From contig JAKSLH010000003.1 of assembly GCA_024401335.1 (NCBI GenBank), positions 168,121 to 232,120 on the forward strand: a DNA stretch of 64,000 bases, in the 5' to 3' direction. Of the stretch, positions 53,097 through 63,987 are shown in pieces. This DNA comes from Bacteroidales bacterium (GTDB taxonomy: Bacteria; Bacteroidota; Bacteroidia; Bacteroidales; Marinilabiliaceae). Every line of letters starts with the position of its first letter. Positions within the stretch are counted from its first letter, which is position 1. The notes under the pieces were generated by a model that saw only the letters and a program-made list of their open reading frames with translations, was not told the origin of the DNA and did not search any database. Position numbers and translations under genes: made by a program.

Positions 53097-53897
53097 TCAA
53101 CTTCCGATGCTTTTAATTAACAAATAGAGTGTTATAAGAGAAGTCACCAAGCTAGTAGACAAAACTTCACCGAAACCAAGCGACTTAACCTTCAGTGGAC
53201 GTACATATAGAACATCATTAGGATAGATATAATAAAAATCAGAGTTTATTATATTATCATCTGTAACATCCAATACATACATATGCGCCCTACCCTCTGG
53301 ATCTTTCCTCAACAACTGAACCTTTGTTCGCTTTGCATATGAGGTAAAGCCACCAGCATTACCAATAGCATCATAAATTGTGATCTGATCACGAGTCATC
53401 GATATCTGGCCCTGCTTATTAACCTCACCCAAAATAGTATAGGTGTTTGAAGCCAAATGAACAGTAACATCAAATTCATTTAAATACTTAGAGATAGCTT
53501 CCTTTATCCTTACCCTTGCCAGCTCCAAATTACATCCTTGTAGATTGATTTTTCCGACAACAGGGAAATCAATGTTCATGTTATCATCAATAAGATAATA
53601 ATAGAACTCCTTGCTTGACATAGTTGATGACATTCCACCACTCTGCATAGGATTAAAGAAAGAAGAGAGCTTTGGTTCTGGAGATGTTACCGTAATATAC
53701 AGATAATCATTAACCTGTAGTCTATATCTACTAGTAATCGTATCTAATTTGTCAAAAATAGTCTCACCATTATCTTTATTCTGCATCAACATGATATGCT
53801 TCTGGGGTATACATGAAGCAAAGATTGACACAATAAAAACAAACATCAAACACCTTACCAGACGCTTGTGACAATTATAAAAAAAACAGAAGCTCAT
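53097..53897 (-). CDS. wza: Polysaccharide export lipoprotein, Wza-like
   Basis: This 266-aa outer-membrane lipoprotein has a lipobox in FIVSIFASC (cysteine at about residue 29), a polysaccharide export domain (YRLQVNDYLYITVTSPEP), SLBB-type segments (VTVHLASNTYTILGEVNKQGQ, YDAIGNAGGF) and one C-terminal hydrophobic helix that would span the outer membrane. It forms the exit channel that docks to Wzc. A good -7 box (53932-53925, TATATTTG) precedes it by 28 bp, so it begins the operon wza-wzc-TPR-NUDIX, which may extend further. Confidence 0.88.
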   Translation of the reverse strand: MSFCFFYNCHKRLVRCLMFVFIVSIFASCIPQKHIMLMQNKDNGETIFDKLDTITSRYRLQVNDYLYITVTSPEPKLSSFFNPMQSGGMSSTMSSKEFYYYLIDDNMNIDFPVVGKINLQGCNLELARVRIKEAISKYLNEFDVTVHLASNTYTILGEVNKQGQISMTRDQITIYDAIGNAGGFTSYAKRTKVQLLRKDPEGRAHMYVLDVTDDNIINSDFYYIYPNDVLYVRPLKVKSLGFGEVLSTSLVTSLITLYLLIKSIGS

Positions 53898-53924
53898 TAT
53901 ATAACCGGTTATTTATAATAAACG

Positions 53925-53932
53925 CAAATATA
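53925..53932 (-). promoter_or_regulatory. -7 box of the wza operon
   Basis: TATATTTG on the minus strand; the start would lie near 53918, about 20 nt before the ATG. Confidence 0.55.
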
Positions 53933-54009
53933 ATTATAATATGCAATAAGTTCTATAGCAAATCATGTATTTTTACTAGTACACAAACGCTGACATGTTC
54001 CCAAAACAA

Positions 54010-54034
54010 AAAAGGGACGCAATATCTGCGTCCC
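54010..54034 (-). terminator. Terminator of the pyrG-yidC operon
   Basis: GGGACGCA and TGCGTCCC form an 8-bp stem, followed on the minus strand by TTTTTTG. Confidence 0.8.
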
Positions 54035-54054
54035 TGAATCATAAAAAATAGTTT

Positions 54055-55893
54055 TTATTTCTTATTCAACTTTTGCTGTTCTTTCATAAGCTCATCCATT
54101 TTCTGAGCCCACTTAGACTTTTTCATTGGCTTTTTCTTGTTTGCCTCAAGCTGAGCAAGAATAGCCTTATCATCAATCAAAAACGCCTTTATGAAAGTCG
54201 TTGACAATACTGTTATCAATGTCGACACGAAATAATAGTATGTCAAGCCTGCTGGATAATCATTCAAGATAAACAAGAACATTATTGGCATAACATAAGT
54301 CATGAAACTCATTCCAGGCATAGCCGATGAATTCTGTGAAGACATATTCATCTTAGTTGATATAATAGTCACAACTGTCATAAGGAGACAGAAAAGACTA
54401 ACATGATTACCATAGAATGGTATAGAGAAAGGCAAATCCAAAATAGAGTCATAAGTAGCCAAGTCATCAGCCCAAAGGAATGACTGACCTCTCAACTCAA
54501 TAGCAGCAGGGAAGAATCGGAATGCCGCGAGAAGAATAGGCATCTGAATAAGAAGAGGAAGACATCCACCCATTGGACTAACACCAGCCTTTTGATAGAG
54601 CTTCATCGTTTCCTGCTGACGTTTCATAGGATCTGTCTCAGGAATCTTTGCATTGATTTCATCAACTTGTGGCTTAAGAACACGCATCTTAGCCTGACTC
54701 TTATACGAAGAGTACATCAAAGGCATAAGAACAGTCTTGATAATTATTGTCAATAGAAGAATTATCAAACCATAATTATCAAAGATCATCTCAAGATACT
54801 TGAAGACAGGAATGATAAAATACTCATTAACCCATCCAAATATACCCCATCCAAGAGGTAAAAGCTCTGTCAGATCAAGACCTTCATAACTCTCGAGAGT
54901 ATAATAATAGTTTGGAACAAACAAGAATTGGAATGATGCCTTTGAATCTTGATAGAAATTGAACTTAACACCCAAAGAAGCTTCTACGTGCTTAATAATC
55001 GAATCATTTTCTGCATGAGCCTCTGAGTTAAGACGAGCACCGGCAAAATTATTTTTAGCAACAAGGACAGAACTAAAATACTGATCCTTAAAGGCTACCC
55101 AGTCAAGAGACAGATTGACCTCTTCATTCTGATTGCCAGTAGCACCCAACTCCTCTACATCACCATCATTATACCTGTAGTAAACACCACTCCACATGCC
55201 TTCTGACTTATGACCCTTTTCCTGAGCCAACATGTTGATGTTCCAGTCAAGTTCAATAGCAGCACCATTTACCGACACAGCGTCACCTAATCCACGACTC
55301 TCAATATCAAAGTCCAAGTCATAGCTATCATTTTTCAATGAATAGCAATAAGTCAAGCTACCATCACCAGCAGGGATGGTGAAATTCAGATGTTGAGTAC
55401 TATCTGCGTCCAAAGTAACAGATGACGCAGAAAAATACAGATCGTTTGTATAGAAGTTGCGATTATTATGAATGAAATGGAAACCAAATACATTTTCGTC
55501 ACCATCGAAAAGCTTTACATCTCTACCCTGCTGATCCTTATAGTCCTTTATCTCAACAGAATAAACTCTAGCACCTTTTGATGAGAATACCAACTTGATC
55601 TTCTGGTTCTCAAGAGTAATCATCTCAGATTCGCCAGAAGCAGCAGAAGAGAACAAACCATACTTAGCATTCCTTGCTGCCAATGCTGCAGAATCATCTG
55701 CTACTACAGTATTTTCTTCCTGTTTTTGCTGAGCCAATCTAATGCTATCATTCTTCAAAGCCTCCACACGAGCCAATGAGTCATGATAAGTCTGCCATTT
55801 AATTCTCTGTTCTTCATTAGGTTTATTGATCCAATAAAATGCCATCAAAACGGCAAATATAAGGATCATTCCAACATATGACTTTCTATCCAC
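54055..55893 (-). CDS. yidC: Membrane protein insertase YidC
   Basis: This 612-aa protein has the Gram-negative YidC plan: an N-terminal membrane helix (VGMILIFAVLMAFYWI), a large periplasmic beta-sandwich domain to about residue 355, then the five-helix insertase core (FDNYGLIILLLTIIIKTVLMPL, PMGGCLPLLIQMPILLAAF with the usual charged groove nearby) and a lysine-rich tail that binds ribosomes. It inserts proteins into the inner membrane alone or with SecYEG. It follows pyrG by 24 bp, an order seen in other Bacteroidales. Confidence 0.93.
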   Translation of the reverse strand: MDRKSYVGMILIFAVLMAFYWINKPNEEQRIKWQTYHDSLARVEALKNDSIRLAQQKQEENTVVADDSAALAARNAKYGLFSSAASGESEMITLENQKIKLVFSSKGARVYSVEIKDYKDQQGRDVKLFDGDENVFGFHFIHNNRNFYTNDLYFSASSVTLDADSTQHLNFTIPAGDGSLTYCYSLKNDSYDLDFDIESRGLGDAVSVNGAAIELDWNINMLAQEKGHKSEGMWSGVYYRYNDGDVEELGATGNQNEEVNLSLDWVAFKDQYFSSVLVAKNNFAGARLNSEAHAENDSIIKHVEASLGVKFNFYQDSKASFQFLFVPNYYYTLESYEGLDLTELLPLGWGIFGWVNEYFIIPVFKYLEMIFDNYGLIILLLTIIIKTVLMPLMYSSYKSQAKMRVLKPQVDEINAKIPETDPMKRQQETMKLYQKAGVSPMGGCLPLLIQMPILLAAFRFFPAAIELRGQSFLWADDLATYDSILDLPFSIPFYGNHVSLFCLLMTVVTIISTKMNMSSQNSSAMPGMSFMTYVMPIMFLFILNDYPAGLTYYYFVSTLITVLSTTFIKAFLIDDKAILAQLEANKKKPMKKSKWAQKMDELMKEQQKLNKK

Positions 55894-55917
55894 AACAATA
55901 AATATATTTACGAAATA

Positions 55918-57573
<1,656 letters not shown>

Positions 57574-57661
57574 TCACAAATTTACCAAAAACAAAGCACA
57601 AATGTATAAAATTAATAGGAAACATAGCTCAATTACAATCTTAACATTCCTAAAAAGACAC

Positions 57662-58573
57662 TCAAAACATCATTTTAAATCCATCAAATACAGCGGTTGT
57701 ATTAGGGAAAACGTTCTGAGCTTCAGTTTCAAGAATATCCGTTTCCTTATAGCGACTAGAAAAATGTCCTATCAACAACTTACCGACATCAGCAAGACGA
57801 GCAATAGTAGCAGCTTGAACGGCAGTAGAATGATTTGTTTTCTTTGCCAGCAATGAATTATCTTCAGCAAAAGTAGCCTCATGATAAAGTAGAGACACCT
57901 TATGTATATGAGGAACAACTTCAGGCATAAAAGCCGTATCACTCAAATAAGCGTAACTCATAGGAGCTGGCGCCTCAGAAACAAGTTCTTCTCTGGGTAC
58001 TTCAGTACCATCAACGTCATAATATGGACGACCACCTTTTATAGAAACTATATCAGCGATAGTCAATCCGTACTTATAGATAGCCTGTTTTTTTATGTTA
58101 GGTTCCTTGATCTGTTCTCTAAAGACAAAACCACAAGTAGGCAAACGATGCCTCAAAGGTATTGAATTAACAACAACTCCCTTGATGTTTAATATCACCT
58201 CAGGCTTGTCATAACGCAGATGTCGGAAAACAAGTTCAAAAGAAAGATTATCAATAAAATATTCAATCTGAGGAGTCAATATCTCTTCAAGCTTTGAATC
58301 ACAAAAAATAGTCAACGGTGTTGTCCTATTAAGAAGTGACATAGTTGAAAGCAGACCAATAAGACCGAACATATGATCACCATGATTATGAGAGATAAAA
58401 ACATAATCGATACGCATAAAGTTTATATGCATTTTACGTATCTGAAATTGTGTGCCCTCACCACAATCAATAAGAAAAGTCCGCCCTGATACAGTAAGTA
58501 TCTGAGCGGACGGATTTCTTTGAGAAGTTGGCAATGCCGAATTACAGCCGAGGACAGTAAGCTCCATTGACAT
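57662..58573 (-). CDS. rnz: Ribonuclease Z
   Basis: This 303-aa MBL-fold enzyme begins ELTVLGCNSALPTSQRNPSAQ and has DCGEGTQFQIRK at about residues 36-47, the metal site SHNHGDH at about 60-66, and later SDTAF, HEATF and IGHFSSRY, all as in bacterial tRNase Z. It trims tRNA 3' ends. The start could be two codons further in (MELTVLG). It follows the STAS gene by 29 bp and is probably co-transcribed. Confidence 0.92.
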   Translation of the reverse strand: MSMELTVLGCNSALPTSQRNPSAQILTVSGRTFLIDCGEGTQFQIRKMHINFMRIDYVFISHNHGDHMFGLIGLLSTMSLLNRTTPLTIFCDSKLEEILTPQIEYFIDNLSFELVFRHLRYDKPEVILNIKGVVVNSIPLRHRLPTCGFVFREQIKEPNIKKQAIYKYGLTIADIVSIKGGRPYYDVDGTEVPREELVSEAPAPMSYAYLSDTAFMPEVVPHIHKVSLLYHEATFAEDNSLLAKKTNHSTAVQAATIARLADVGKLLIGHFSSRYKETDILETEAQNVFPNTTAVFDGFKMMF

Positions 58574-58602
58574 ATCAAAAAGAGTTTATTGTTCAGCAAA
58601 TA

Positions 58603-58938
58603 TTATTTCAACATTTCAGCTTCACCTTCGGCTAGAGTAGCAACAGTAATTACAGGTGGATCAAATCTCTGAATAGAGAGCATATTGCCAACACTTGTAC
58701 TGGTACTAACCAAAACCAACTTTCCATCTTTGCAGAGTCGATGAGCTATAAGAATAGCACTCAAACCAGACATATCGCAATAGTTGCAACAGCTGAGATC
58801 AAGAAGCATATTCTTAATAGAATCGCCTGCTAAAAGCACAAGTTCAGAACGCAATTCAGCAGTAGCATGAGCATCAAGACGCTCTGTATGCATTGTCACA
58901 ACTGAATATGTATCTTTCTTTTCAACAGTAAAGTTCAT
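58603..58938 (-). CDS. STAS-domain anti-sigma-factor antagonist-like protein
   Basis: This 111-aa single STAS domain (MNFTVEKKDTYSVVTMHTERLDAH, NMLLDLSCCNYCDMSGLSAIL) has DMSGL in place of DSSGL, so the serine phosphorylated in SpoIIAA-like proteins is kept. The longer reading from 58980 starts within the rpsA terminator and is rejected. A -7-like CATCTTTG at 58949-58942 would give a nearly leaderless mRNA. No partner kinase or anti-sigma factor is near. Confidence 0.8.
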   Translation of the reverse strand: MNFTVEKKDTYSVVTMHTERLDAHATAELRSELVLLAGDSIKNMLLDLSCCNYCDMSGLSAILIAHRLCKDGKLVLVSTSTSVGNMLSIQRFDPPVITVATLAEGEAEMLK

Positions 58939-58964
58939 CGCACAAAGATGTTTATTTTTTTGAA

Positions 58965-58995
58965 AAAGGACATGAAGCAAATTGCTTCACGTCCT
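58965..58995 (-). terminator. Terminator of rpsA
   Basis: GGACGTGAAGCAA and TTGCTTCATGTCC on the minus strand pair over 13 positions with one wobble, followed by TTTTTC. Confidence 0.8.
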
Positions 58996-59012
58996 ATTTA
59001 TTTAAGCGGAGA

Positions 59013-60788
59013 TTAATCCTTCTTCTCTGCAGCTTCGAGCTGATCCTTCAAAGCAGCGAGACCAGTGATATCACCAAGAGTTGTAACCTCTACATTCTTC
59101 TCTACCTTCTTAGCAGCTGGCTTCTTTGCAGCTGGCTTTGCAGCCTTCTTCTCTTCAGCCTTAGCCTCTTCGAATGTACGTGAATGAGAGAGGATGATAC
59201 GCTTTGCACCCTTGTTGAACTCAAGAACCTTGAACTGGAGCTTCTCGTCAACCTTAGCAACAGAACCGTCTTCCTTAGTCAAATGACGTGGAGTAGCGAA
59301 GCCCTCAACACCATAAGGAAGAGCGATAGTAGCCCCCTTATCGAACACCTCGATGATAGTACCCTCATGAACAGAATCTACAGTGAAGATTGTCTCGAAT
59401 ACATCCCATGGATTCTCCTCAAGCTGCTTGTGACCAAGGCTGAGGCGACGGTTTTCCTTGTCGATTTCAAGAACAACAACATCAATCTTCTCACCTACCT
59501 GAGTAAACTCAGCTGGGTGCTTGATCTTCTTAGTCCAAGAGAGGTCGCTGATATGGATAAGACCATCGATACCCTCTTCGATCTCAGCGAATACGCCGAA
59601 GCTTGTGAAGTTACGAACAGTAGCAGTGTGCTTAGAACCTACAGCATACTTTTCTTCGATGTTAGCCCATGGATCTGGGTGGAGCTGCTTGATACCAAGA
59701 GACATCTTACGCTCTTCACGATCGAGAGTAAGGATCTGAGCCTCGATTTCATCACCGACCTTCAAGAAGTCCTGAGCAGAACGGAGGTGCTGTGACCAAG
59801 ACATCTCAGAAACATGGATAAGACCTTCAACACCAGGAGCGATCTCAACGAATGCACCATAGTCTGCCATAACGACAACCTTACCCTTAACCTTGTCACC
59901 AACCTTGAGGTTAGCGTCAAGAGCCTCCCAAGGATGAGCAGTAAGCTGCTTCAAACCGAGAGCGATACGCTTCTTCTCGTCATCGAAGTCGAGAATAACA
60001 ACATTGATCTTCTGATCAAGCTGAACGATTTCCTCTGGATGAGAAACGCGGCCCCATGAGAGGTCTGTAATGTGGATAAGACCATCTACGCCACCAAGGT
60101 CGATGAACACACCGTAAGAAGTGATGTTCTTAACAGTACCCTCGAGTACCTGACCCTTCTCAAGCTTAGAGATAATTTCTTTCTTCTGCTGCTCCAACTC
60201 AGCCTCGATGAGAGCCTTGTGAGAAACAACTACATTGCGGAACTCAGAGTTGATCTTAACAACCTTGAACTCCATAGTCTTGCCAACGAAGATATCATAG
60301 TCACGGATAGGCTTAACGTCGATCTGTGAACCTGGCAAGAATGCCTCGATACCGAATACGTCAACAATCATACCGCCCTTAGTGCGGCACTTGATGTAAC
60401 CCTTAACGATTTCGTCGTTTTCAAGAGCTGCATTTACGCTGTCCCAAGAACGCATTGCACGTGCCTTCTTGTGTGAAAGGATCAACTGACCCTTCTTGTC
60501 TTCCTGGTTCTCTACATAAACCTCTACCTCGTCACCTACCTTAAGGTCTGGGTTGTAGCGGAATTCGCCACGGCTTACGATACCATCAGACTTAGCGCCT
60601 ACGTTTACAACAACTTCGCGCTTGTTGAGTGAAATAACAACACCCTTTGTGACATCCTTCTCTACAATTGCAGAAAGTGAATTGTCATACTTCTTTGTGA
60701 GCTCTTCCTGGCTCAATTCAGCGGCAACACCGCCATTTTCGAGTGCGTCCCAGTCGAAACCTTCTACACCCTGAATTTCGTTACTCAT
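59013..60788 (-). CDS. rpsA: 30S ribosomal protein S1
   Basis: This 591-aa protein contains six S1 RNA-binding repeats; repeats three to six are the best conserved (GTVKNITSYGVFIDLGGVDGLIH, GKVVVMADYGAFVEIAPGVEGLIH and so on). It is longer than the E. coli protein (557 aa) because of an N-terminal extension and an Ala/Lys-rich tail (AKPAAKKPAAKK). It binds mRNA on the small subunit; in a phylum with few Shine-Dalgarno sites S1 is probably especially important. The promoter -7 box TATCTTTG is at 60887-60880, giving a leader of about 85 nt. Confidence 0.95.
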   Translation of the reverse strand: MSNEIQGVEGFDWDALENGGVAAELSQEELTKKYDNSLSAIVEKDVTKGVVISLNKREVVVNVGAKSDGIVSRGEFRYNPDLKVGDEVEVYVENQEDKKGQLILSHKKARAMRSWDSVNAALENDEIVKGYIKCRTKGGMIVDVFGIEAFLPGSQIDVKPIRDYDIFVGKTMEFKVVKINSEFRNVVVSHKALIEAELEQQKKEIISKLEKGQVLEGTVKNITSYGVFIDLGGVDGLIHITDLSWGRVSHPEEIVQLDQKINVVILDFDDEKKRIALGLKQLTAHPWEALDANLKVGDKVKGKVVVMADYGAFVEIAPGVEGLIHVSEMSWSQHLRSAQDFLKVGDEIEAQILTLDREERKMSLGIKQLHPDPWANIEEKYAVGSKHTATVRNFTSFGVFAEIEEGIDGLIHISDLSWTKKIKHPAEFTQVGEKIDVVVLEIDKENRRLSLGHKQLEENPWDVFETIFTVDSVHEGTIIEVFDKGATIALPYGVEGFATPRHLTKEDGSVAKVDEKLQFKVLEFNKGAKRIILSHSRTFEEAKAEEKKAAKPAAKKPAAKKVEKNVEVTTLGDITGLAALKDQLEAAEKKD

Positions 60789-60879
60789 TTAAGTTTAACT
60801 AATTAATTATTAGACATTATGCTGTTTTCATCCGATAAATACCGACCCACGTCTATACTATACGGACAAATTAACGCTG

Positions 60880-60887
60880 CAAAGATA
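60880..60887 (-). promoter_or_regulatory. -7 box of rpsA
   Basis: TATCTTTG on the minus strand. The leader of about 85 nt up to the ATG could hold an autoregulatory site, but I could not pair a clear fold in it. Confidence 0.55.
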
Positions 60888-60958
60888 ACACATCGTCTTC
60901 TAATATCACCAACTTTTTTGATAGAATCTATCTAAATTATTAAATAATAACATTTTCT

Positions 60959-62587
60959 TCAATCACCGCATTTGTCTGAGAACGCTTCAACCACAACCGG
61001 AACATCACTTTCACCAAACAAAACGTCAATAGCCTGTTCTTCCAAATCATGCAAGTTATCAACTCTCAAATAACGAGCATTAATACTCTCTACCCATCCT
61101 TTCGCACTTTGCTGATGAGAAGCTGCGACAAAGTCCCACTTATGGTTTGAATGTTCAAGACCTGGAAGTCCACCGAAAATAAGACCACCGCTATTATTCA
61201 AAACTAAAACACGAAGATTGGACGGCAAATCAACATTCCACAAAGCGTTCATATCATAAAAAAAGCTCAAGTCACCTATCACACACAATGTAAGCCTTCC
61301 ACTTGCCATTGCATATCCTACTGCTGACGACAGACTTCCCTCAATGCCATTAACTCCCCTATTGCATACGACTTCAACATCATTTGGCAAAGTGAAATGC
61401 TGTGCATGACGAACACTACTGCTATTGGCCAGAGCTAAAGCAGAACCAAAAGGCATGCATTTCAAGACATTTCCGACCACAGACACGTCATTCCACTGCG
61501 AATAGACATACTCAGGAAGATCATACTGAATATTCTTCCATGCATCAGTAAATTTTATATCATTTGAATCATATTTTGCACAAACGACATTCAACACATC
61601 AACGGCATTTATCGTCACCATTCTAGTAACACACTGGAACAAATCGACAACAGAATCAGAACAAGTGACATGCCAACATACCTTAGGAGACACACCTCTA
61701 AGATATTTCTTTAGGCGTTTCGAAACGACATGACCACCTATATAAACAACCATATCAGGCTTCATGTCATCACGCACAAGGCCATCGGCGAGCATATCGT
61801 CAAAACGTGTAATGAAATGGGAACATGACACGTTTGAAAGATGTTCAGTCAAAACGATACAACCTTTTGCAGATGCTTTAATGAGAATATCATTTAGAGT
61901 ATTCCTATTCCCAGCATACAAATCCGAAGTCAACTGCCCTACAACAATCATCATTCTCTTTGAAGACGACACTTCTTCTACCGCTCTAGAACTAAGCTGA
62001 CTACCACTCTCCCACTCTATTTTACGGATTAATGGCAACTCAACATTTGTGAAGTCAAACAATGGTTCAGAAAGATTGACATTGATATGCACTGGTCTTC
62101 CTCCATTAAAAGTCAACGAAGCCAATGCCTCATTGATCTCTCTGACAGCATACCATTCTTGCGTATAATTCAAAGGTTCATCTATTGAATATGATTTTGC
62201 ATGAGGAGCAAAAGCGCCAAGTTGCACGAGAGTCTGCCCGTCCATCTGACCAATCCATTCCTTAGGACGGTCTGCAGATATAACCAATAAAGGAACATTA
62301 CGATAATAGGCCTCGGCAACAGCAGGTGCTATATTTAGAAGCGCAGACCCTGATGTGCAACAAACTGCAACAGGAGATTTCACTGCATCAGACAAACCTA
62401 ATGCAACAAAGCCTGCACTACGCTCATCAGTAACCGGATGACATATAAATCCTTCAGCATTTCCTAATGTATGAACAATAGGAGCATTGCGAGAACCGGG
62501 ACAGACAACGACATGTTCGATGCCCCATTCCTGCATCAATTTCACAAGAATGGCAATATTTTGTTTAGTGGAACGACTATTAAACAT
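60959..62587 (-). CDS. menD: SEPHCHC synthase MenD
   Basis: This 542-aa thiamine-diphosphate enzyme begins NIAILVKLMQEWGIEHVVVCPGSRNAPIVH and has DERSAGFVALG (with the catalytic glutamate near residue 55), CTSGSALLN, and GIEGSLSSAVGYA followed by CVIGDLSFFYDMNAL, the ThDP motif. It joins 2-oxoglutarate to isochorismate in menaquinone synthesis. It is divergent from the isochorismate synthase gene, so the first two pathway steps share a regulatory region. The rest of the men genes are outside the window. Confidence 0.92.
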   Translation of the reverse strand: MFNSRSTKQNIAILVKLMQEWGIEHVVVCPGSRNAPIVHTLGNAEGFICHPVTDERSAGFVALGLSDAVKSPVAVCCTSGSALLNIAPAVAEAYYRNVPLLVISADRPKEWIGQMDGQTLVQLGAFAPHAKSYSIDEPLNYTQEWYAVREINEALASLTFNGGRPVHINVNLSEPLFDFTNVELPLIRKIEWESGSQLSSRAVEEVSSSKRMMIVVGQLTSDLYAGNRNTLNDILIKASAKGCIVLTEHLSNVSCSHFITRFDDMLADGLVRDDMKPDMVVYIGGHVVSKRLKKYLRGVSPKVCWHVTCSDSVVDLFQCVTRMVTINAVDVLNVVCAKYDSNDIKFTDAWKNIQYDLPEYVYSQWNDVSVVGNVLKCMPFGSALALANSSSVRHAQHFTLPNDVEVVCNRGVNGIEGSLSSAVGYAMASGRLTLCVIGDLSFFYDMNALWNVDLPSNLRVLVLNNSGGLIFGGLPGLEHSNHKWDFVAASHQQSAKGWVESINARYLRVDNLHDLEEQAIDVLFGESDVPVVVEAFSDKCGD

Positions 62588-62671
62588 AACAAAACGATGC
62601 TAATCAACCAATTTATGCAACGAAAAATAACCACTCAAACGACCATTGTTATATACAGGTTATCTTTCGGG

Positions 62672-62710
62672 CAAAAATAGTTATTTTTAAGCTAGAAATA
62701 ACTAACTTTG
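62672..62710. promoter_or_regulatory. Divergent promoters of menD and menF
   Basis: The minus strand has TATTTTTG at 62679-62672 (menD side) and the plus strand TAACTTTG at 62703-62710 (menF side). Neither has a strong -33. Confidence 0.5.
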
Positions 62711-62728
62711 CAATGATAACATAATAAT

Positions 62729-63823
62729 ATGCTCAACGAGGAAGAAAAAAAGCTTGCGAATCTTATAGACAAGCATGTACAACGTCATGTAGGATTTGCA
62801 ATATACCGACTGCCATACACAAGGAATCCCAAACTTGTGGTACAGTCGAACGGACCGTTGTATACAAGCAATGATCTTTCGGAGCTAGATGGGATGGAAG
62901 GATTTGTGTTATCACCATATACCCTTAAATACAACTCTCCCATTGTTCTTGTAAAGCCACAATTCAAAGCTGAAGGCATAGAAGAGATAATCAAGACACT
63001 ATCTGATCTGCCGGCATTGGACAAAGACCTTCCTACACCTGGGTTATATGTTCATAACATGACCAGAGCGGAATACCAAGAAGCGTTCAATTGCTGCAAA
63101 AAGAATATAGAATCGGGACGTGCCGACAAAGTAGTTTTAGCAAGAAGTCAGAGTTTCAAAACATCAATATCAGTCGGACATCTTTTTGCAGAGTCATGTC
63201 AGAAGTACCCTCGCATGATGATCTATTTGTTTTTCAGTCCGATGACAGGAGTATGGCTTGGATGTTCTCCAGAAATCCTTGTAGATGGACACAAGGGTGA
63301 ATGGTCAACAATGGCATTGGCTGGAACACAGTTGTATAAGGAGAATGCGGAGTGGGACGAAAAGAACAGGCTTGAGCAGCAAGTAGTTGAATCGTATATC
63401 AAAAACATACTTGATAGCATGGGAGCTCAGATCATGGTAGGTGAACCACATACTGTAAGAGCTGGACATTTGATTCATCTGCGAACTGACTTCAAAATCA
63501 AATTGCCACACGAGGTTGGAGTTGGAACAATAGCGAAGCATCTACACCCTACTCCAGCAATATGCGGAAGACCATGCGAAGTCGCTAGCGAAATTATAGA
63601 TACTGATGAACCAACAGCAAGACTTTACTATTCGGGTATCGTTGGATATGTAAGCGCAGAAAAAGAAAGTCATTTGTATGTGAATCTTCGATGTCTTACA
63701 ACTCAAAGTGGTAGAGTCACAATATACGCAGGTGGGGGCATCATGAAGTCATCAGATGCGGATGAGGAGTGGCATGAAACGGAGATAAAGATGGATACGA
63801 TGATCAACATTCTTGATCAATAA
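62729..63823 (+). CDS. menF: Isochorismate synthase (MenF/EntC-type)
   Basis: This 364-aa chorismate-binding enzyme contains KVVLARSQSF with the catalytic lysine at about residue 133, GCSPEILVDGHKGEWSTMALAGT at about 175-197, HLRTDF near 250, and the C-terminal GGGIMKSSDADEEWHETE. It makes isochorismate from chorismate, feeding MenD, whose gene is divergent from it. The short N-terminus is usual in Bacteroidota. The gene ends before a terminator at 63850-63883. Confidence 0.9.
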   Translation: MLNEEEKKLANLIDKHVQRHVGFAIYRLPYTRNPKLVVQSNGPLYTSNDLSELDGMEGFVLSPYTLKYNSPIVLVKPQFKAEGIEEIIKTLSDLPALDKDLPTPGLYVHNMTRAEYQEAFNCCKKNIESGRADKVVLARSQSFKTSISVGHLFAESCQKYPRMMIYLFFSPMTGVWLGCSPEILVDGHKGEWSTMALAGTQLYKENAEWDEKNRLEQQVVESYIKNILDSMGAQIMVGEPHTVRAGHLIHLRTDFKIKLPHEVGVGTIAKHLHPTPAICGRPCEVASEIIDTDEPTARLYYSGIVGYVSAEKESHLYVNLRCLTTQSGRVTIYAGGGIMKSSDADEEWHETEIKMDTMINILDQ

Positions 63824-63849
63824 CTATATCAAATATATAAAAACAAAGG

Positions 63850-63883
63850 AGACGACTTGAGTAAATTCATGTCGTCTTTTTTT
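63850..63883 (+). terminator. Terminator of menF
   Basis: AGACGAC (63850-63856) pairs with GTCGTCT (63871-63877), followed by a T-run. Confidence 0.8.
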
Positions 63884-63936
63884 GTTGTCCTAACAGAGCC
63901 CTACACGTCTCAATTTACAGACACTAGAATAATATA

Positions 63937-63978
63937 CAAAAAAAGAGGAAGGACCTCAGAAACCTCTGAAGTCCTTCC
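63937..63978 (-). terminator. Terminator of the rRNA operon
   Basis: GGAAGGAC and GTCCTTCC with inner TCAGA/TCTGA form a strong stem; on the minus strand it is followed by CTTTTTTT. It lies just after the putative 5S end. Confidence 0.75.
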
Positions 63979-63987
63979 CTGTTTTAA

